DNA of 17,184 bases from Pedobacter sp. UBA5917. Its GTDB lineage: Bacteria > Bacteroidota > Bacteroidia > Sphingobacteriales > Sphingobacteriaceae. Each line of letters opens with the position of its first letter. The first letter of the stretch is position 1. The stretch spans positions 1-17,184 of the forward strand of contig NZ_DJDT01000187.1 of the NCBI RefSeq assembly GCF_002432345.1. Reading direction: 5' to 3'. The notes under the pieces are model-generated. The model was not told where the DNA came from, searched no databases, and saw only the letters and a program-made list of their open reading frames with translations. This document shows, piece by piece, positions 1-5,986 of the stretch. Made by a program: the position numbers and the translations under genes.

Positions 1-157
1 TTTTGTATTTTATATTCTACACATTTTTGATCAATCTGATAAAAATTTACTTTTCTGATATGCCCTTGCAGGCCCTAAAGGCATACGGTTGATAATTGTC
101 ATCCAGATATTTTGTCCACCTAATACGTGGAAAGATTGATAAGGTTAACTTTGCCGG
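1..157. other. leader region of the first gene, weak promoter only
   Basis: No gene is visible here. Two weak Bacteroidota-type promoter candidates for the gene starting at 158 can be seen. One is TTTG at 26-29 followed after 18 nt by TACTTTTC at 48-55. The other is TTG at 89-91 followed by TATTTTG at 108-114. Neither matches the consensus fully, so the choice is unresolved. The region begins at the window edge and may contain the end of an upstream intergenic region. Confidence 0.3.
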
Positions 158-754
158 ATGAAAAACGTTCTCACCATTCTCGTGCTATTATCTGTTGTAT
201 CAAATGCCAGGGCCCAAACCACCGGTACCGTATCCACAGAGATTTTGGCAGACACCCGTATCAGCTTTAATAGGAAGCTGGTTAGAAAGGAATCATACGA
301 TATCAGGCAGTTGCCATGCTCAGCGTACCTTTTCAGGCAGCCTGGTGAATGTGGGGTTGAGATTGAAGGCTTGACATTTATAACCCGGAATAATTCGATA
401 GCAGGTATAAAAGGTTTCGATCTGCCGGAAGAAGCCCTTATGGAAATTAATGCGCGTTTGGAGCTTCTGGATAAACTCCAATGGGCATACAGCGAAGCAT
501 CTAACAGCGAATACCGCTCAGGACAAAAAGATATACACGCTGTGGTTTTTAACGACAGAAGATTTTTTGCTATTTTAAAGGCAATAAGGACAACGGCCCG
601 GGCCATAAAGAAAATATATCTATCGGATCTTACAGTAGGGGAAAAGTCAGATGCCCTGGTCAGGATGCGTCCAGCGAATGTCGATATGCAATTTTACAGA
701 CAGCTAACGGAAACTGAAAACCAGAAGATGATCGCCGGTAAAATAAGGCAATGA
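158..754 (+). CDS. secreted protein of unknown function
   Basis: This 198-residue protein starts at ATG 158. An N-terminal signal peptide is visible: a Lys at position 3, a hydrophobic stretch LTILVLLSVV and a cleavage-type ARAQ end at about residue 20. It should therefore be exported to the periplasm or beyond; no lipobox Cys or membrane segment follows. The mature part is mixed charged/hydrophobic with two Cys (in PCSAY and ECGVE) that could form a disulfide. The C-terminal third is rich in basic helices (FAILKAIRTTARAIKKIYL). I do not recognise the family. An overlapping open frame of 153 codons exists on the opposite strand, but the signal peptide favours this strand. It is followed by a decayed coding fragment and a dispersed repeat, so it sits in a region of genome turnover. 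Confidence 0.7.
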   Translation: MKNVLTILVLLSVVSNARAQTTGTVSTEILADTRISFNRKLVRKESYDIRQLPCSAYLFRQPGECGVEIEGLTFITRNNSIAGIKGFDLPEEALMEINARLELLDKLQWAYSEASNSEYRSGQKDIHAVVFNDRRFFAILKAIRTTARAIKKIYLSDLTVGEKSDALVRMRPANVDMQFYRQLTETENQKMIAGKIRQ

Positions 755-792
755 TTTTCGGGAATTGCAAACAGACTAACCAGTTCCGTTGA

Positions 793-1023
793 AATACACA
801 GCATGTCCAGTTTATTGTTGCCATTGAAAAATTTTCATGATCAGCAACCTATTCCAATGGCAAACGTGTAAATATATCAAAGAAAGTAACGGTGTGGCAG
901 CATTCCAACCAGTTAAATATCCCTATCGCAAACAGCCATAAAATTAATTCAATCGTACTTGGTGATCAATATGATGCAGACATCAACCCAAAAGATAATG
1001 AATGGGTGATGAGGAAAAAATAA
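793..1023 (+). pseudogene. C-terminal remnant of an M1-like metallopeptidase (decayed)
   Basis: No intact gene occupies 755-1434, but one frame ending at TAA 1021 reads as protein. After an in-frame TGA at 838 it gives SATYSNGKRVNISKK, then VTVWQHSNQLNIPIAN, then IVLGDQYDADINPKDNEW. The pattern of a short 'dG' turn, a Trp, alternating beta strands and an ending like D-x-N-x-x-D/N-N-x-W resembles the C-terminal domain of bacterial M1-family aminopeptidase-like proteins. The frame also stays coding-like upstream of the TGA (793-837, FIVAIEKFS), so the stop looks like a decay mutation. No catalytic HExxH region remains in the window. The family assignment rests on pattern memory only; the remnant nature (no start codon, in-frame stop, short) is directly visible. 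Confidence 0.45.
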
Positions 1024-1113
1024 ATTTTAATGACAAGTTATAGCAGGACGAGACAAAGGTATTGAACTTTTCCAATGCTGAATTGACGTTTTTATAGCTT
1101 TTTTTCTAAATCC

Positions 1114-1238
1114 AAATTTTTAGCCAAATCGGCGATTTTGCATAAATCAGATAGGAAAAACTGCGTCAAACATCCAGTTAGGCCCACTGCTTTAAACCCC
1201 TTTAAGGATAACTTGAAGGGTTTTTTTTCGTTGACCCA
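1114..1238 (+). repeat. dispersed repeat, copy A (about 125 bp, ends in a terminator)
   Basis: This segment is repeated at 4761-4880 in the same orientation, roughly 85% identical by eye. A 28-nt block is identical between the copies: it runs from GGCCCACTGC through TTTAAACCCC to TTTAAGGA (1181-1208). The 3' end is a hairpin followed by eight T residues. The 65-codon open frame that crosses it has no homologue-like features and I treat it as chance. It could be a small RNA gene, a relic of a mobile element or a mobile terminator; the sequence alone does not decide this. Confidence 0.75.
1195..1228 (+). terminator. intrinsic terminator in repeat copy A
   Basis: The RNA can fold as AACCC, a bulged C, UUUAAG, a GAUAA loop and then CUUGAAGGGUU. 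It is followed by an uninterrupted T run at 1221-1228. This is a strong rho-independent terminator shape and lies at the 3' end of the dispersed repeat. Confidence 0.7.
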
Positions 1239-1359
1239 AACTATACGAAAAATAATTATTATCTATCATTCACCATTGTACCCAATTTCTGTGCGCTGCC
1301 TATTTGAAGCCCGCTATCCGATTTGCCAGGCGTAAATTATTTTTCAAAAACATTCCTGC

Positions 1360-1390
1360 TTGATTATCTGTAATTTATCCGATATGTTTT
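1360..1390 (+). promoter_or_regulatory. probable promoter of the Crp-family gene
   Basis: TTG at 1360-1362 is followed after exactly 20 nt by TATGTTTT at 1383-1390, close to the Bacteroidota TTTG-N19-21-TAnnTTTG pattern (last G replaced by T). Start of transcription would be near 1394-1397, giving a leader of about 40 nt before ATG 1435. Confidence 0.35.
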
Positions 1391-1420
1391 TATAGCGCAA
1401 AAAAGCATTATAACGCAAAT
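1390..1420 (+). repeat. 18-bp-spaced direct repeat upstream of the Crp-family gene
   Basis: TTATAGCGCAAAA (1390-1402) recurs as TTATAACGCAAAT (1408-1420), with 11 of 13 bases matching. It lies 15 nt upstream of the start codon. It may be an operator or a leader element for the Crp-like regulator, which could bind its own promoter; this is inference. Confidence 0.35.
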
Positions 1421-1434
1421 TATGTAATATGTAG

Positions 1435-2016
1435 ATGGAACAGGATAAGTACAAGCGGGATTTTATTGGTTTTGTAGAACGTCTATGTCCTTTGGGGAAT
1501 GATGCAGCTACCATATTTTCTCAACAACTGGTAACCGTGCGTTTTAATAAAGGAGAAACCATATTAAAGCAGGATGGTATCTGCAGATATGTGTATTTTA
1601 TTAACAGTGGATTGGTTAAAACATGGTTTGAAAGCAAAGATAGGTCTTTCATTATGCGGTTTTTTGCAGAGGGAAACATGTTCACCGTTTTGGATAGTTA
1701 CCTTGCTCAACAGCCGTCGGCTTATGCAGTAGAGGCTTTGGAAAATACGGTACTTACGCGCATATCAAAAACAGATATGGATAAACTCTGTGCGCGTTTC
1801 CATACGGCAGAAACTTTCTTCAGAAAACTGATTTCCATGGCTTCGGTAAATATGATGTCGAGGATCGGTGAGATACTGGAAGAACAGGCTTCTGTACGTT
1901 ACGAAAACTTTTTAGGGGAGAATCCGGACCTGGTGCAACGCATCAGTCTTGGCGATATGGCCAGTTATCTTGGTATTACACAGGTTTCGTTAAGCAGGAT
2001 CAGGGCCATAATATAG
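1435..2016 (+). CDS. Crp/Fnr-family transcriptional regulator
   Basis: The 193-residue protein is the usual length for the short Bacteroidota Crp/Fnr type. Residues about 25-120 form the cyclic-nucleotide-binding-like beta roll (FNKGETILKQDG, then VYFINSGLVKTWF, then MRFFAEGNMFTVL). Residues about 120-145 form the dimer helix. The C-terminal helix-turn-helix is at about 170-193 (SLGDMASYLGITQVSLSRIR). The Arg-Ser pocket that binds cAMP in Escherichia coli Crp is not apparent, and no FNR-type Cys cluster is seen, so the ligand is unknown. The protein ends soon after the recognition helix, a few residues shorter than many relatives. It lies upstream of an HXXEE membrane protein gene, with a palindrome between them that it might bind. 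Start ATG 1435 gives the expected N-terminus. Confidence 0.88.
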   Translation: MEQDKYKRDFIGFVERLCPLGNDAATIFSQQLVTVRFNKGETILKQDGICRYVYFINSGLVKTWFESKDRSFIMRFFAEGNMFTVLDSYLAQQPSAYAVEALENTVLTRISKTDMDKLCARFHTAETFFRKLISMASVNMMSRIGEILEEQASVRYENFLGENPDLVQRISLGDMASYLGITQVSLSRIRAII

Positions 2017-2019
2017 TTT

Positions 2020-2064
2020 TTTATCATTTGATAAATTTTCGCTGCCAAAGATCTGCTAGGTTTG
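2020..2064 (+). promoter_or_regulatory. palindrome plus promoter of the HXXEE gene
   Basis: TTTATCA and TGATAAA face each other across a 2-nt centre (2020-2035). A perfect -7 element TAGGTTTG follows at 2057-2064. The -33 region is only TTTTC-like (about 2036-2039). The palindrome sits just upstream of the -33 region, a position typical of an activator site, and its TGATAA half resembles Crp/Fnr half sites. This suggests the HXXEE gene has its own promoter under the neighbouring Crp-like protein; the link is inference. Confidence 0.4.
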
Positions 2065-2082
2065 ATCATTAATCTAATGTTT

Positions 2083-2739
2083 ATGAAAGCAAAGTTTTCT
2101 GTACTGCAAAAATTAAGCTTAATCGTTGCGGTTGTTTTTACCATTGTTGCACCGGTAATGGGTTATCTGGCTATCGGATTACCTCCGGTTCTTATTGTGG
2201 GCGGATCTGCGCTGATTGGCTTGGTATGTTGGTATTTTACCTATCTGAAAGATCCTGTGGATCCGAAAATTATTTTGCCGCTTTTTCTGCTCACTGTGGC
2301 AGGTCTTCAGATTCACATTATAGAAGAATACCTTACTGGTTTTGCGCCGGCAATGAGCAGACTTTTTGGTATTCCATGGAGCGAGAAAAGTTTTTTAATG
2401 GTTTTCGCGCTGGTTGGACCAACAATTTATACCCTTACGGCCCTCGGCTTATACCGTAAGATCCCGATTGCCGGTTTCGTGGCCTGGTTTATCTTTATCG
2501 GCCCCGGAGTAGCGGAGTTTACGCACTTTATTTTTCCGTTGATCAGACCCGAACTAAACTCAGCAACGCCAGATCCCATTACAATGCCTGTCCATGGAGA
2601 ATTGATTGCTAATATGCGTAACTATTACTTCGGTACAACCGGAAAGTATTATTTTCCGGGGATGTGGACAGCTATATTACCCATGGTACCTGGGATTTAT
2701 GCCATTTATCGTTTGTTTAAATTAAAAAGGACGCTGTAA
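2083..2739 (+). CDS. HXXEE-domain membrane protein
   Basis: Counted from ATG 2083, the product has 218 residues. ATG 2077 is an equally possible start; the in-frame TTG at 2062 lies inside the -7 element and is rejected. About six hydrophobic segments are visible (roughly residues 11-30, 33-52, 62-77, 105-123, 129-144 and 190-210). The name motif H-I-I-E-E is at residues 78-82. Further polar residues within or near membrane segments, E145/H148 (EFTH) and H171, could complete a metal or active site, as is typical of this family. The C-terminal end YYFPGMWTAILPM carries the conserved PG turn. The biochemical function of HXXEE proteins is unknown. The product is expected in the inner membrane. 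It follows the Crp-like gene by 66 nt but has its own promoter-like sequence. Confidence 0.75.
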   Translation: MKAKFSVLQKLSLIVAVVFTIVAPVMGYLAIGLPPVLIVGGSALIGLVCWYFTYLKDPVDPKIILPLFLLTVAGLQIHIIEEYLTGFAPAMSRLFGIPWSEKSFLMVFALVGPTIYTLTALGLYRKIPIAGFVAWFIFIGPGVAEFTHFIFPLIRPELNSATPDPITMPVHGELIANMRNYYFGTTGKYYFPGMWTAILPMVPGIYAIYRLFKLKRTL

Positions 2740-2832
2740 CTGATTTGTCTGAATTAAATCCTCAAAGATCTACGTTAAAAGGGTGAGGCATCTCAGTCAG
2801 ATGTAATGCAGATTTAAAACTCAGCAAAAAGA

Positions 2833-2858
2833 AAAATGACACAAATTTGTGTCATTTT
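2833..2858 (+). promoter_or_regulatory. perfect 26-bp palindromic operator of the TetR gene
   Basis: Every base from 2833 to 2858 pairs with its mirror around 2845/2846. The left half is AAAATGACACAAA and the right half is its exact complement. It ends 14 nt before ATG 2873 and covers the expected -33 region of the promoter below. Size, perfection and position are those of a TetR-family autoregulatory operator. Confidence 0.8.
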
Positions 2859-2861
2859 GCG

Positions 2862-2869
2862 TATATTTG
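2862..2869 (+). promoter_or_regulatory. -7 element TATATTTG abutting the TetR start codon
   Basis: TATATTTG matches the Bacteroidota -7 consensus TAnnTTTG and ends 3 nt before ATG 2873, so transcription probably starts at or next to the start codon (leaderless mRNA). No good TTTG is found at the right -33 distance; that place is taken by the palindrome. Confidence 0.5.
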
Positions 2870-2872
2870 TGC

Positions 2873-3439
2873 ATGGTTAATGATCAGCAGATAATACAGG
2901 CCGCGATAGCGGTTTTGGGCAATGATTTTTCCGCGCCACTTGATGTAATTGCAGACAAAGCAGGTGTGGCCCGCAGAACTTTATACCGACGCTATAAAGA
3001 CCGTGAGCAATTGATATCGGCGTGCAGAAAAGAGACGATGCTGATCTGTAAGGCAGCAATGAATCAGGCTTATAACAGTAGCCAGGAGCCGCTGAAACAA
3101 TTGGAACGGATGCTGTATGCAGGTATAGACTGCAATTATAAATATGCTTTTTTAAATAAGCTCCAACAACGCGAACAGCCCAAGCTTTTCAGTGATCATG
3201 ACAAAAATGATTTGGATGATAACGTCAAATTGAAGTGGCGCGAACTTGTTATTGTCCTGCAGAAAGATGGGATCATTAATAATGATATAAGCGTCCATTG
3301 GGTATTTTTTCTGTTTGACGGCATGATCAGCACAACCATCACCGCCATCGAATCGGGCGATGTTGCTGTAAATGATGTTAAGCCTTATGCATGGAAATCT
3401 TTTGCCCGGAGCATTGGAATTAAACTAAAACAAAAATAA
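2873..3439 (+). CDS. TetR/AcrR-family transcriptional regulator
   Basis: The protein is 188 residues from ATG 2873. The in-frame GTG at 2849 lies inside the operator palindrome and is unlikely to be used. The N-terminal helix-turn-helix is clear at about residues 8-50: IIQAAIAVLGNDF, then LDVIADKAGVARRTLYRRYKDREQLI, the classical TetR recognition helix with the final Tyr-x-x-(Y/F)-K-D-R. The rest (about 55-188) is helical and divergent, as expected for a ligand-binding and dimerisation domain. It is followed after 6 nt by the alpha/beta hydrolase gene, so the two are almost certainly co-transcribed. The simplest reading is a repressor that binds the palindrome just upstream and is released by a small molecule that the hydrolase acts on; that last point is inference. 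Confidence 0.9.
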   Translation: MVNDQQIIQAAIAVLGNDFSAPLDVIADKAGVARRTLYRRYKDREQLISACRKETMLICKAAMNQAYNSSQEPLKQLERMLYAGIDCNYKYAFLNKLQQREQPKLFSDHDKNDLDDNVKLKWRELVIVLQKDGIINNDISVHWVFFLFDGMISTTITAIESGDVAVNDVKPYAWKSFARSIGIKLKQK

Positions 3440-3445
3440 TTGACT

Positions 3446-4348
3446 ATGGATAATACAGGAGGCATTTTGGTGCCAAATGATCGGGAACTTGCACTTAGTC
3501 TTGGATCTTTTGAAAGCAGGGAAGTACAGGTAAATGATATTACATTACACTATGTGGAAGGCGGAGCGGGGCAGCCCCTGATATTTTTGCCAGGATGGCC
3601 GGAAACCTGGTGGTCCTATCATAAGATCATGCCAGAACTGGCTAAGCATTTCCGGGTGATCAGCTTGGATATCCGCGGCATGGGCAATTCTTCTAAGCCC
3701 ACATCGGGCTACCGCAAAAAAGAGATGGCATCTGATGTAGCGGAACTGGTTAAAAAACTAGATTTGGGAAAAGTGCATATTGCCGGACACGATATCGGCG
3801 CGGCTGTTGCCTACAGTTTTGCAGCGGTATATCCCGAACTGACTTCCAGTTTGATCATTATGGACACTCCGCCGGTGGATGAATCCATTTACAAGTTGCC
3901 AATGCTTCCCATACCCGGAATGTTCTATCCATGGTGGCTTGCATTCAATCAAGTGGACGAAATACCGGAAAAAGTTCTTGAGGGCCGCTATTCTTTTATT
4001 TTGGACTCGGTTTTTGATGGCCTGTCGGTCCAAAGCGATGCGATAAATGCTTTCGACCGCTCCGTATATGCAAGGACTTACAATATCCCGACGGGCATAC
4101 GTGCAGCGAATGGTTGGTACAAAGCTTTTGTTAATGACATTGAGGACAATAAATATTATCAAAAAATCAATGTCCCTGTGTTAGGTATAGGCGGATCTGG
4201 ATATCACATGATTGAAAATTCCCTGCCCGCTTTAACAACTGATCTTAAGCTCTGCAAAATCGATAATTGCGGACATTTTATCCAGTCGGAAAAGCCGGAG
4301 GAATTGACTGTTGCGATTAAAGAATTTTTGGCAACAATTAAAGATTGA
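3446..4348 (+). CDS. alpha/beta hydrolase, epoxide hydrolase-like
   Basis: The 300-residue protein starts at ATG 3446, 6 nt after the TetR stop; an earlier in-frame TTG at 3440 is unlikely. The oxyanion-hole loop is LPGWPE at about 48-53 (HGxP-like). The nucleophile elbow is GHDIG with Asp116, which points to epoxide hydrolase/haloalkane dehalogenase chemistry rather than a Ser esterase. The catalytic His is His277 in NCGHFIQSEKPEEL. A helical cap (about 140-230) contains Tyr208 and Tyr212 at places where epoxide hydrolases keep their substrate-activating tyrosines. The usual acidic residue after strand 7 is not obvious in VLGIGGSGYHMIENS, where only Glu257 is nearby. No signal peptide is present, so it should be cytosolic. 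The substrate is unknown; co-transcription with TetR suggests induced detoxification or catabolism of an epoxide or ester-like compound. Confidence 0.82.
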   Translation: MDNTGGILVPNDRELALSLGSFESREVQVNDITLHYVEGGAGQPLIFLPGWPETWWSYHKIMPELAKHFRVISLDIRGMGNSSKPTSGYRKKEMASDVAELVKKLDLGKVHIAGHDIGAAVAYSFAAVYPELTSSLIIMDTPPVDESIYKLPMLPIPGMFYPWWLAFNQVDEIPEKVLEGRYSFILDSVFDGLSVQSDAINAFDRSVYARTYNIPTGIRAANGWYKAFVNDIEDNKYYQKINVPVLGIGGSGYHMIENSLPALTTDLKLCKIDNCGHFIQSEKPEELTVAIKEFLATIKD

Positions 4349-4394
4349 AGCATTTTTGGGAATAGAGATTCTTGCAAATCCATAAATGCTTTTT
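4348..4394 (+). terminator. probable terminator after the TetR-hydrolase operon
   Basis: AAGCATTT (4348-4355) pairs perfectly with AAATGCTT (4384-4391), followed by more T residues. The intervening 28 nt is long but contains a small inner hairpin (GATT/AATC). It starts right at the hydrolase stop codon. Confidence 0.5.
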
Positions 4395-4423
4395 AATTGG
4401 ATTTATAACTTATATTAGATCTT

Positions 4424-4431
4424 TATATTTA
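4424..4431 (+). promoter_or_regulatory. -7-like element next to the small membrane protein start
   Basis: TATATTTA fits TAnnTTTG except the last base, with TTTA 18 nt upstream as a weak -33. It ends 5 nt before ATG 4437, suggesting a leaderless or nearly leaderless transcript. Confidence 0.35.
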
Positions 4432-4436
4432 AAGAT

Positions 4437-4661
4437 ATGTTCAATAAACATGAAGATCTAGTGGCTTTTGATTGTGCTGCGCTTAATTCTAAACTCCGCT
4501 TTCATACCGGCGGGCTTTTGAATGTGCAGGGAAAGCAAATACCTGCGACGATCAAACCACCATTTAATCCTGCAGGACAGCAGAATTATTTTAAACTGAT
4601 CATTGTTGCAATCTGCACGATCATTGGCTTTTCTCTTTTTGTAAAGCTGTTTTCAAAGTAG
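4437..4661 (+). CDS. small membrane protein of unknown function
   Basis: This is a 74-residue open frame from ATG 4437. The first 50 residues are soluble-looking (residues 1-20 include KHEDLVAFDCAALNSK), with a Pro-rich stretch (IPATIKPPFNP). A single hydrophobic segment at about 53-70 (KLIIVAICTIIGFSLFVKLF) ends in Lys-rich residues, so it looks like a tail-anchored inner-membrane protein. I do not recognise a family. Support for its being real comes from its own -7-like element just upstream, a good terminator just downstream and a sensible membrane topology. Its short length makes it less certain than its neighbours. No partner is evident. Confidence 0.5.
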   Translation: MFNKHEDLVAFDCAALNSKLRFHTGGLLNVQGKQIPATIKPPFNPAGQQNYFKLIIVAICTIIGFSLFVKLFSK

Positions 4662-4699
4662 CTTTACTTATTTCGTTTTACTTTACTCTTTCTCTCATA

Positions 4700-4723
4700 G
4701 CGGACAAATGTTCCGCCTTTTTT
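4700..4723 (+). terminator. intrinsic terminator after the small membrane protein
   Basis: GCGGA (4700-4704) pairs with TCCGC (4712-4716) across a 7-nt loop, followed after one C by six T residues (4718-4723). Confidence 0.7.
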
Positions 4724-4760
4724 ATTTGGTTTTTGTGCAAGATTTTATTCTTCCAAACAC

Positions 4761-4880
4761 AATTTTTTAGCCAAATCGACGATTTTACGAAGATCAGATA
4801 GGAAAACTGTGTTAAACATCCAGTGAGGCCCACTGCTTTAAACCCCTTTAAGGAGAACTTAGAGTTTTTTTTGTTGCCCG
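4761..4880 (+). repeat. dispersed repeat, copy B
   Basis: This is the second copy of the element at 1114-1238, in the same orientation, with substitutions spread along its length and an identical block at its core (GGCCCACTGC to TTTAAGGA). It ends in a hairpin, CUUUAAG paired with CUUAGAG across a GAGAA loop (4846-4864), and eight T residues at 4865-4872. The outer stem of copy A has been lost, but the inner stem is kept and re-paired. It lies directly before the promoter of the phosphotransferase gene. Confidence 0.75.
4846..4872 (+). terminator. terminator in repeat copy B
   Basis: A 7-bp stem (with one G-U pair) closes a 5-nt loop and is followed directly by eight T residues. It would stop transcripts arriving from the left before the phosphotransferase gene. 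Confidence 0.6.
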
Positions 4881-4889
4881 AAAACTTTT

Positions 4890-4897
4890 TAAATTTG
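4890..4897 (+). promoter_or_regulatory. -7 element of the phosphotransferase promoter
   Basis: TAAATTTG matches the Bacteroidota -7 consensus exactly. The nearest TTTG (4870-4873) lies 16 nt upstream, in the T run of repeat copy B; this spacing is a little short. Start of transcription would be about 4901, leaving a leader of about 25 nt to ATG 4926. Confidence 0.5.
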
Positions 4898-4925
4898 CCA
4901 AACATTTTAAATTCCTTTGAAAGTA

Positions 4926-5933
4926 ATGTTCCCAGATCTTTTTTCTACTTTGCCAGCCGATAGGATAGAGGCAGTACAAAGCGCCCTAAAGCAAATTTTA
5001 CCAGGTATTGCCATAACCGAAATCTCTCTTTTATCGGGAGGATTGTCAGGCTCGTTAGTTTATAGGTTCGCAGCCGAAAATAAAAATTATACATTAAAAC
5101 TTAATCCACCCGCCGAACGCGATAGCGTGTTTTCCGATAACTTGTTGCTTGCATCCGATGCCGGTGTGGCACCAAAGCTCTACTACAACAATCCTGAACA
5201 AGGCATTATTATCAGTACTTTTATAGATAACAAGCCGGTTAGGGGGATTTTCAGCCCTGATCAGCTCGCTGTAAAACTTGCCGAAAAGATCAGGGCAATG
5301 CATGCAGTTATTTCCCATAGCAAGGTTACTGATCTTTTTGCAACCGTAGATGGTCTGATTGACTGGTTTAAAAGTACAAACAAGTTGGGCGGAGTAACAT
5401 TTGAAGAATGTTTTGAACTATACGGCCAGATAAAAGAAAAATATCCGCTCGAGCGCGCCGACCTTGTATTTAGCCATAACGATCTGAATCCTAATAATAT
5501 CCTTTGCGACGGAAAGAATATTTGGATCATTGATTGGGATGTAGCCTCTATCAACAACCGCTATATCGACCTGGCAAATGCAGCGAATTATTTCGTACAT
5601 ACAATTGAAGATGAAAATGCATTTCTGAAAACTTATTTCGGTAAAGCGCCAAACGACCATCAAAAAGCCTGTTTCTATCTCATGCGTCCGGTCTGTCGGA
5701 TCATTTATTCTCTAATGATGTTCCAACTGGCATTCCATGCAAAATCTGCAGATTTTAAGCATAATCAGGAGATGGAGGGTATGGACATGGCGTCGTTTGG
5801 TGCACTTATAGGAAGTGGTAAGATTTCATTAGCTGAGTACGATGGTCAGTTGATGTACGGAAAAACACTGATGAATACCGCTTTAGCACAGATGCGTGCC
5901 GATCGGTTTGCTGAAAGCCTTACAAATCTTTAA
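4926..5933 (+). CDS. choline kinase/aminoglycoside phosphotransferase-family enzyme
   Basis: The 335-residue protein starts at ATG 4926 (an in-frame TTG 9 nt earlier is less likely). The glycine-rich nucleotide loop is LSGGLSGSLVYRF (about 36-48) and the ATP-binding Lys is Lys58 in YTLKLN. The Brenner motif is SHNDLNPNN at 183-191, with catalytic Asp186. The metal-binding IIDWD follows at 201-205, with Asp203. The next stretch, NRYIDLANAANYF, is typical of the choline/ethanolamine kinase (LicA-like) branch, where the Asp of Y-I-D-L-A is conserved. It should phosphorylate a small-molecule hydroxyl (amino alcohol, sugar or antibiotic) in the cytosol; the substrate cannot be read from sequence. 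It looks monocistronic: promoter before it and two terminator-like hairpins after it. Confidence 0.82.
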   Translation: MFPDLFSTLPADRIEAVQSALKQILPGIAITEISLLSGGLSGSLVYRFAAENKNYTLKLNPPAERDSVFSDNLLLASDAGVAPKLYYNNPEQGIIISTFIDNKPVRGIFSPDQLAVKLAEKIRAMHAVISHSKVTDLFATVDGLIDWFKSTNKLGGVTFEECFELYGQIKEKYPLERADLVFSHNDLNPNNILCDGKNIWIIDWDVASINNRYIDLANAANYFVHTIEDENAFLKTYFGKAPNDHQKACFYLMRPVCRIIYSLMMFQLAFHAKSADFKHNQEMEGMDMASFGALIGSGKISLAEYDGQLMYGKTLMNTALAQMRADRFAESLTNL

Positions 5934-5941
5934 ACAGTTAT

Positions 5942-5972
5942 AAGGCAACCAATATTAATCGGTAGCCTTTTT
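5942..5972 (+). terminator. intrinsic terminator of the phosphotransferase gene
   Basis: AAGGCAACC (5942-5950) pairs with GGTAGCCTT (5961-5969) with one A-A mismatch across a 10-nt loop, followed by T residues to 5972. Confidence 0.7.
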
Positions 5973-5986
5973 GTTTCTCTTGTTTA

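Noticed and set aside
145..606. A 153-codon open frame on the minus strand opposite the first gene
   Set aside because: It overlaps the plus-strand gene, which has a clear signal peptide and a good start; the minus frame has no recognisable domain or start context.
1138..1335. A 65-codon plus-strand open frame
   Set aside because: It runs through repeat copy A and its terminator hairpin; the equivalent frame is broken in copy B, so it is not conserved as protein.
4678..4905. A 75-codon minus-strand open frame
   Set aside because: It crosses two terminators and repeat copy B in antisense and has Lys/Phe-rich low-complexity composition.
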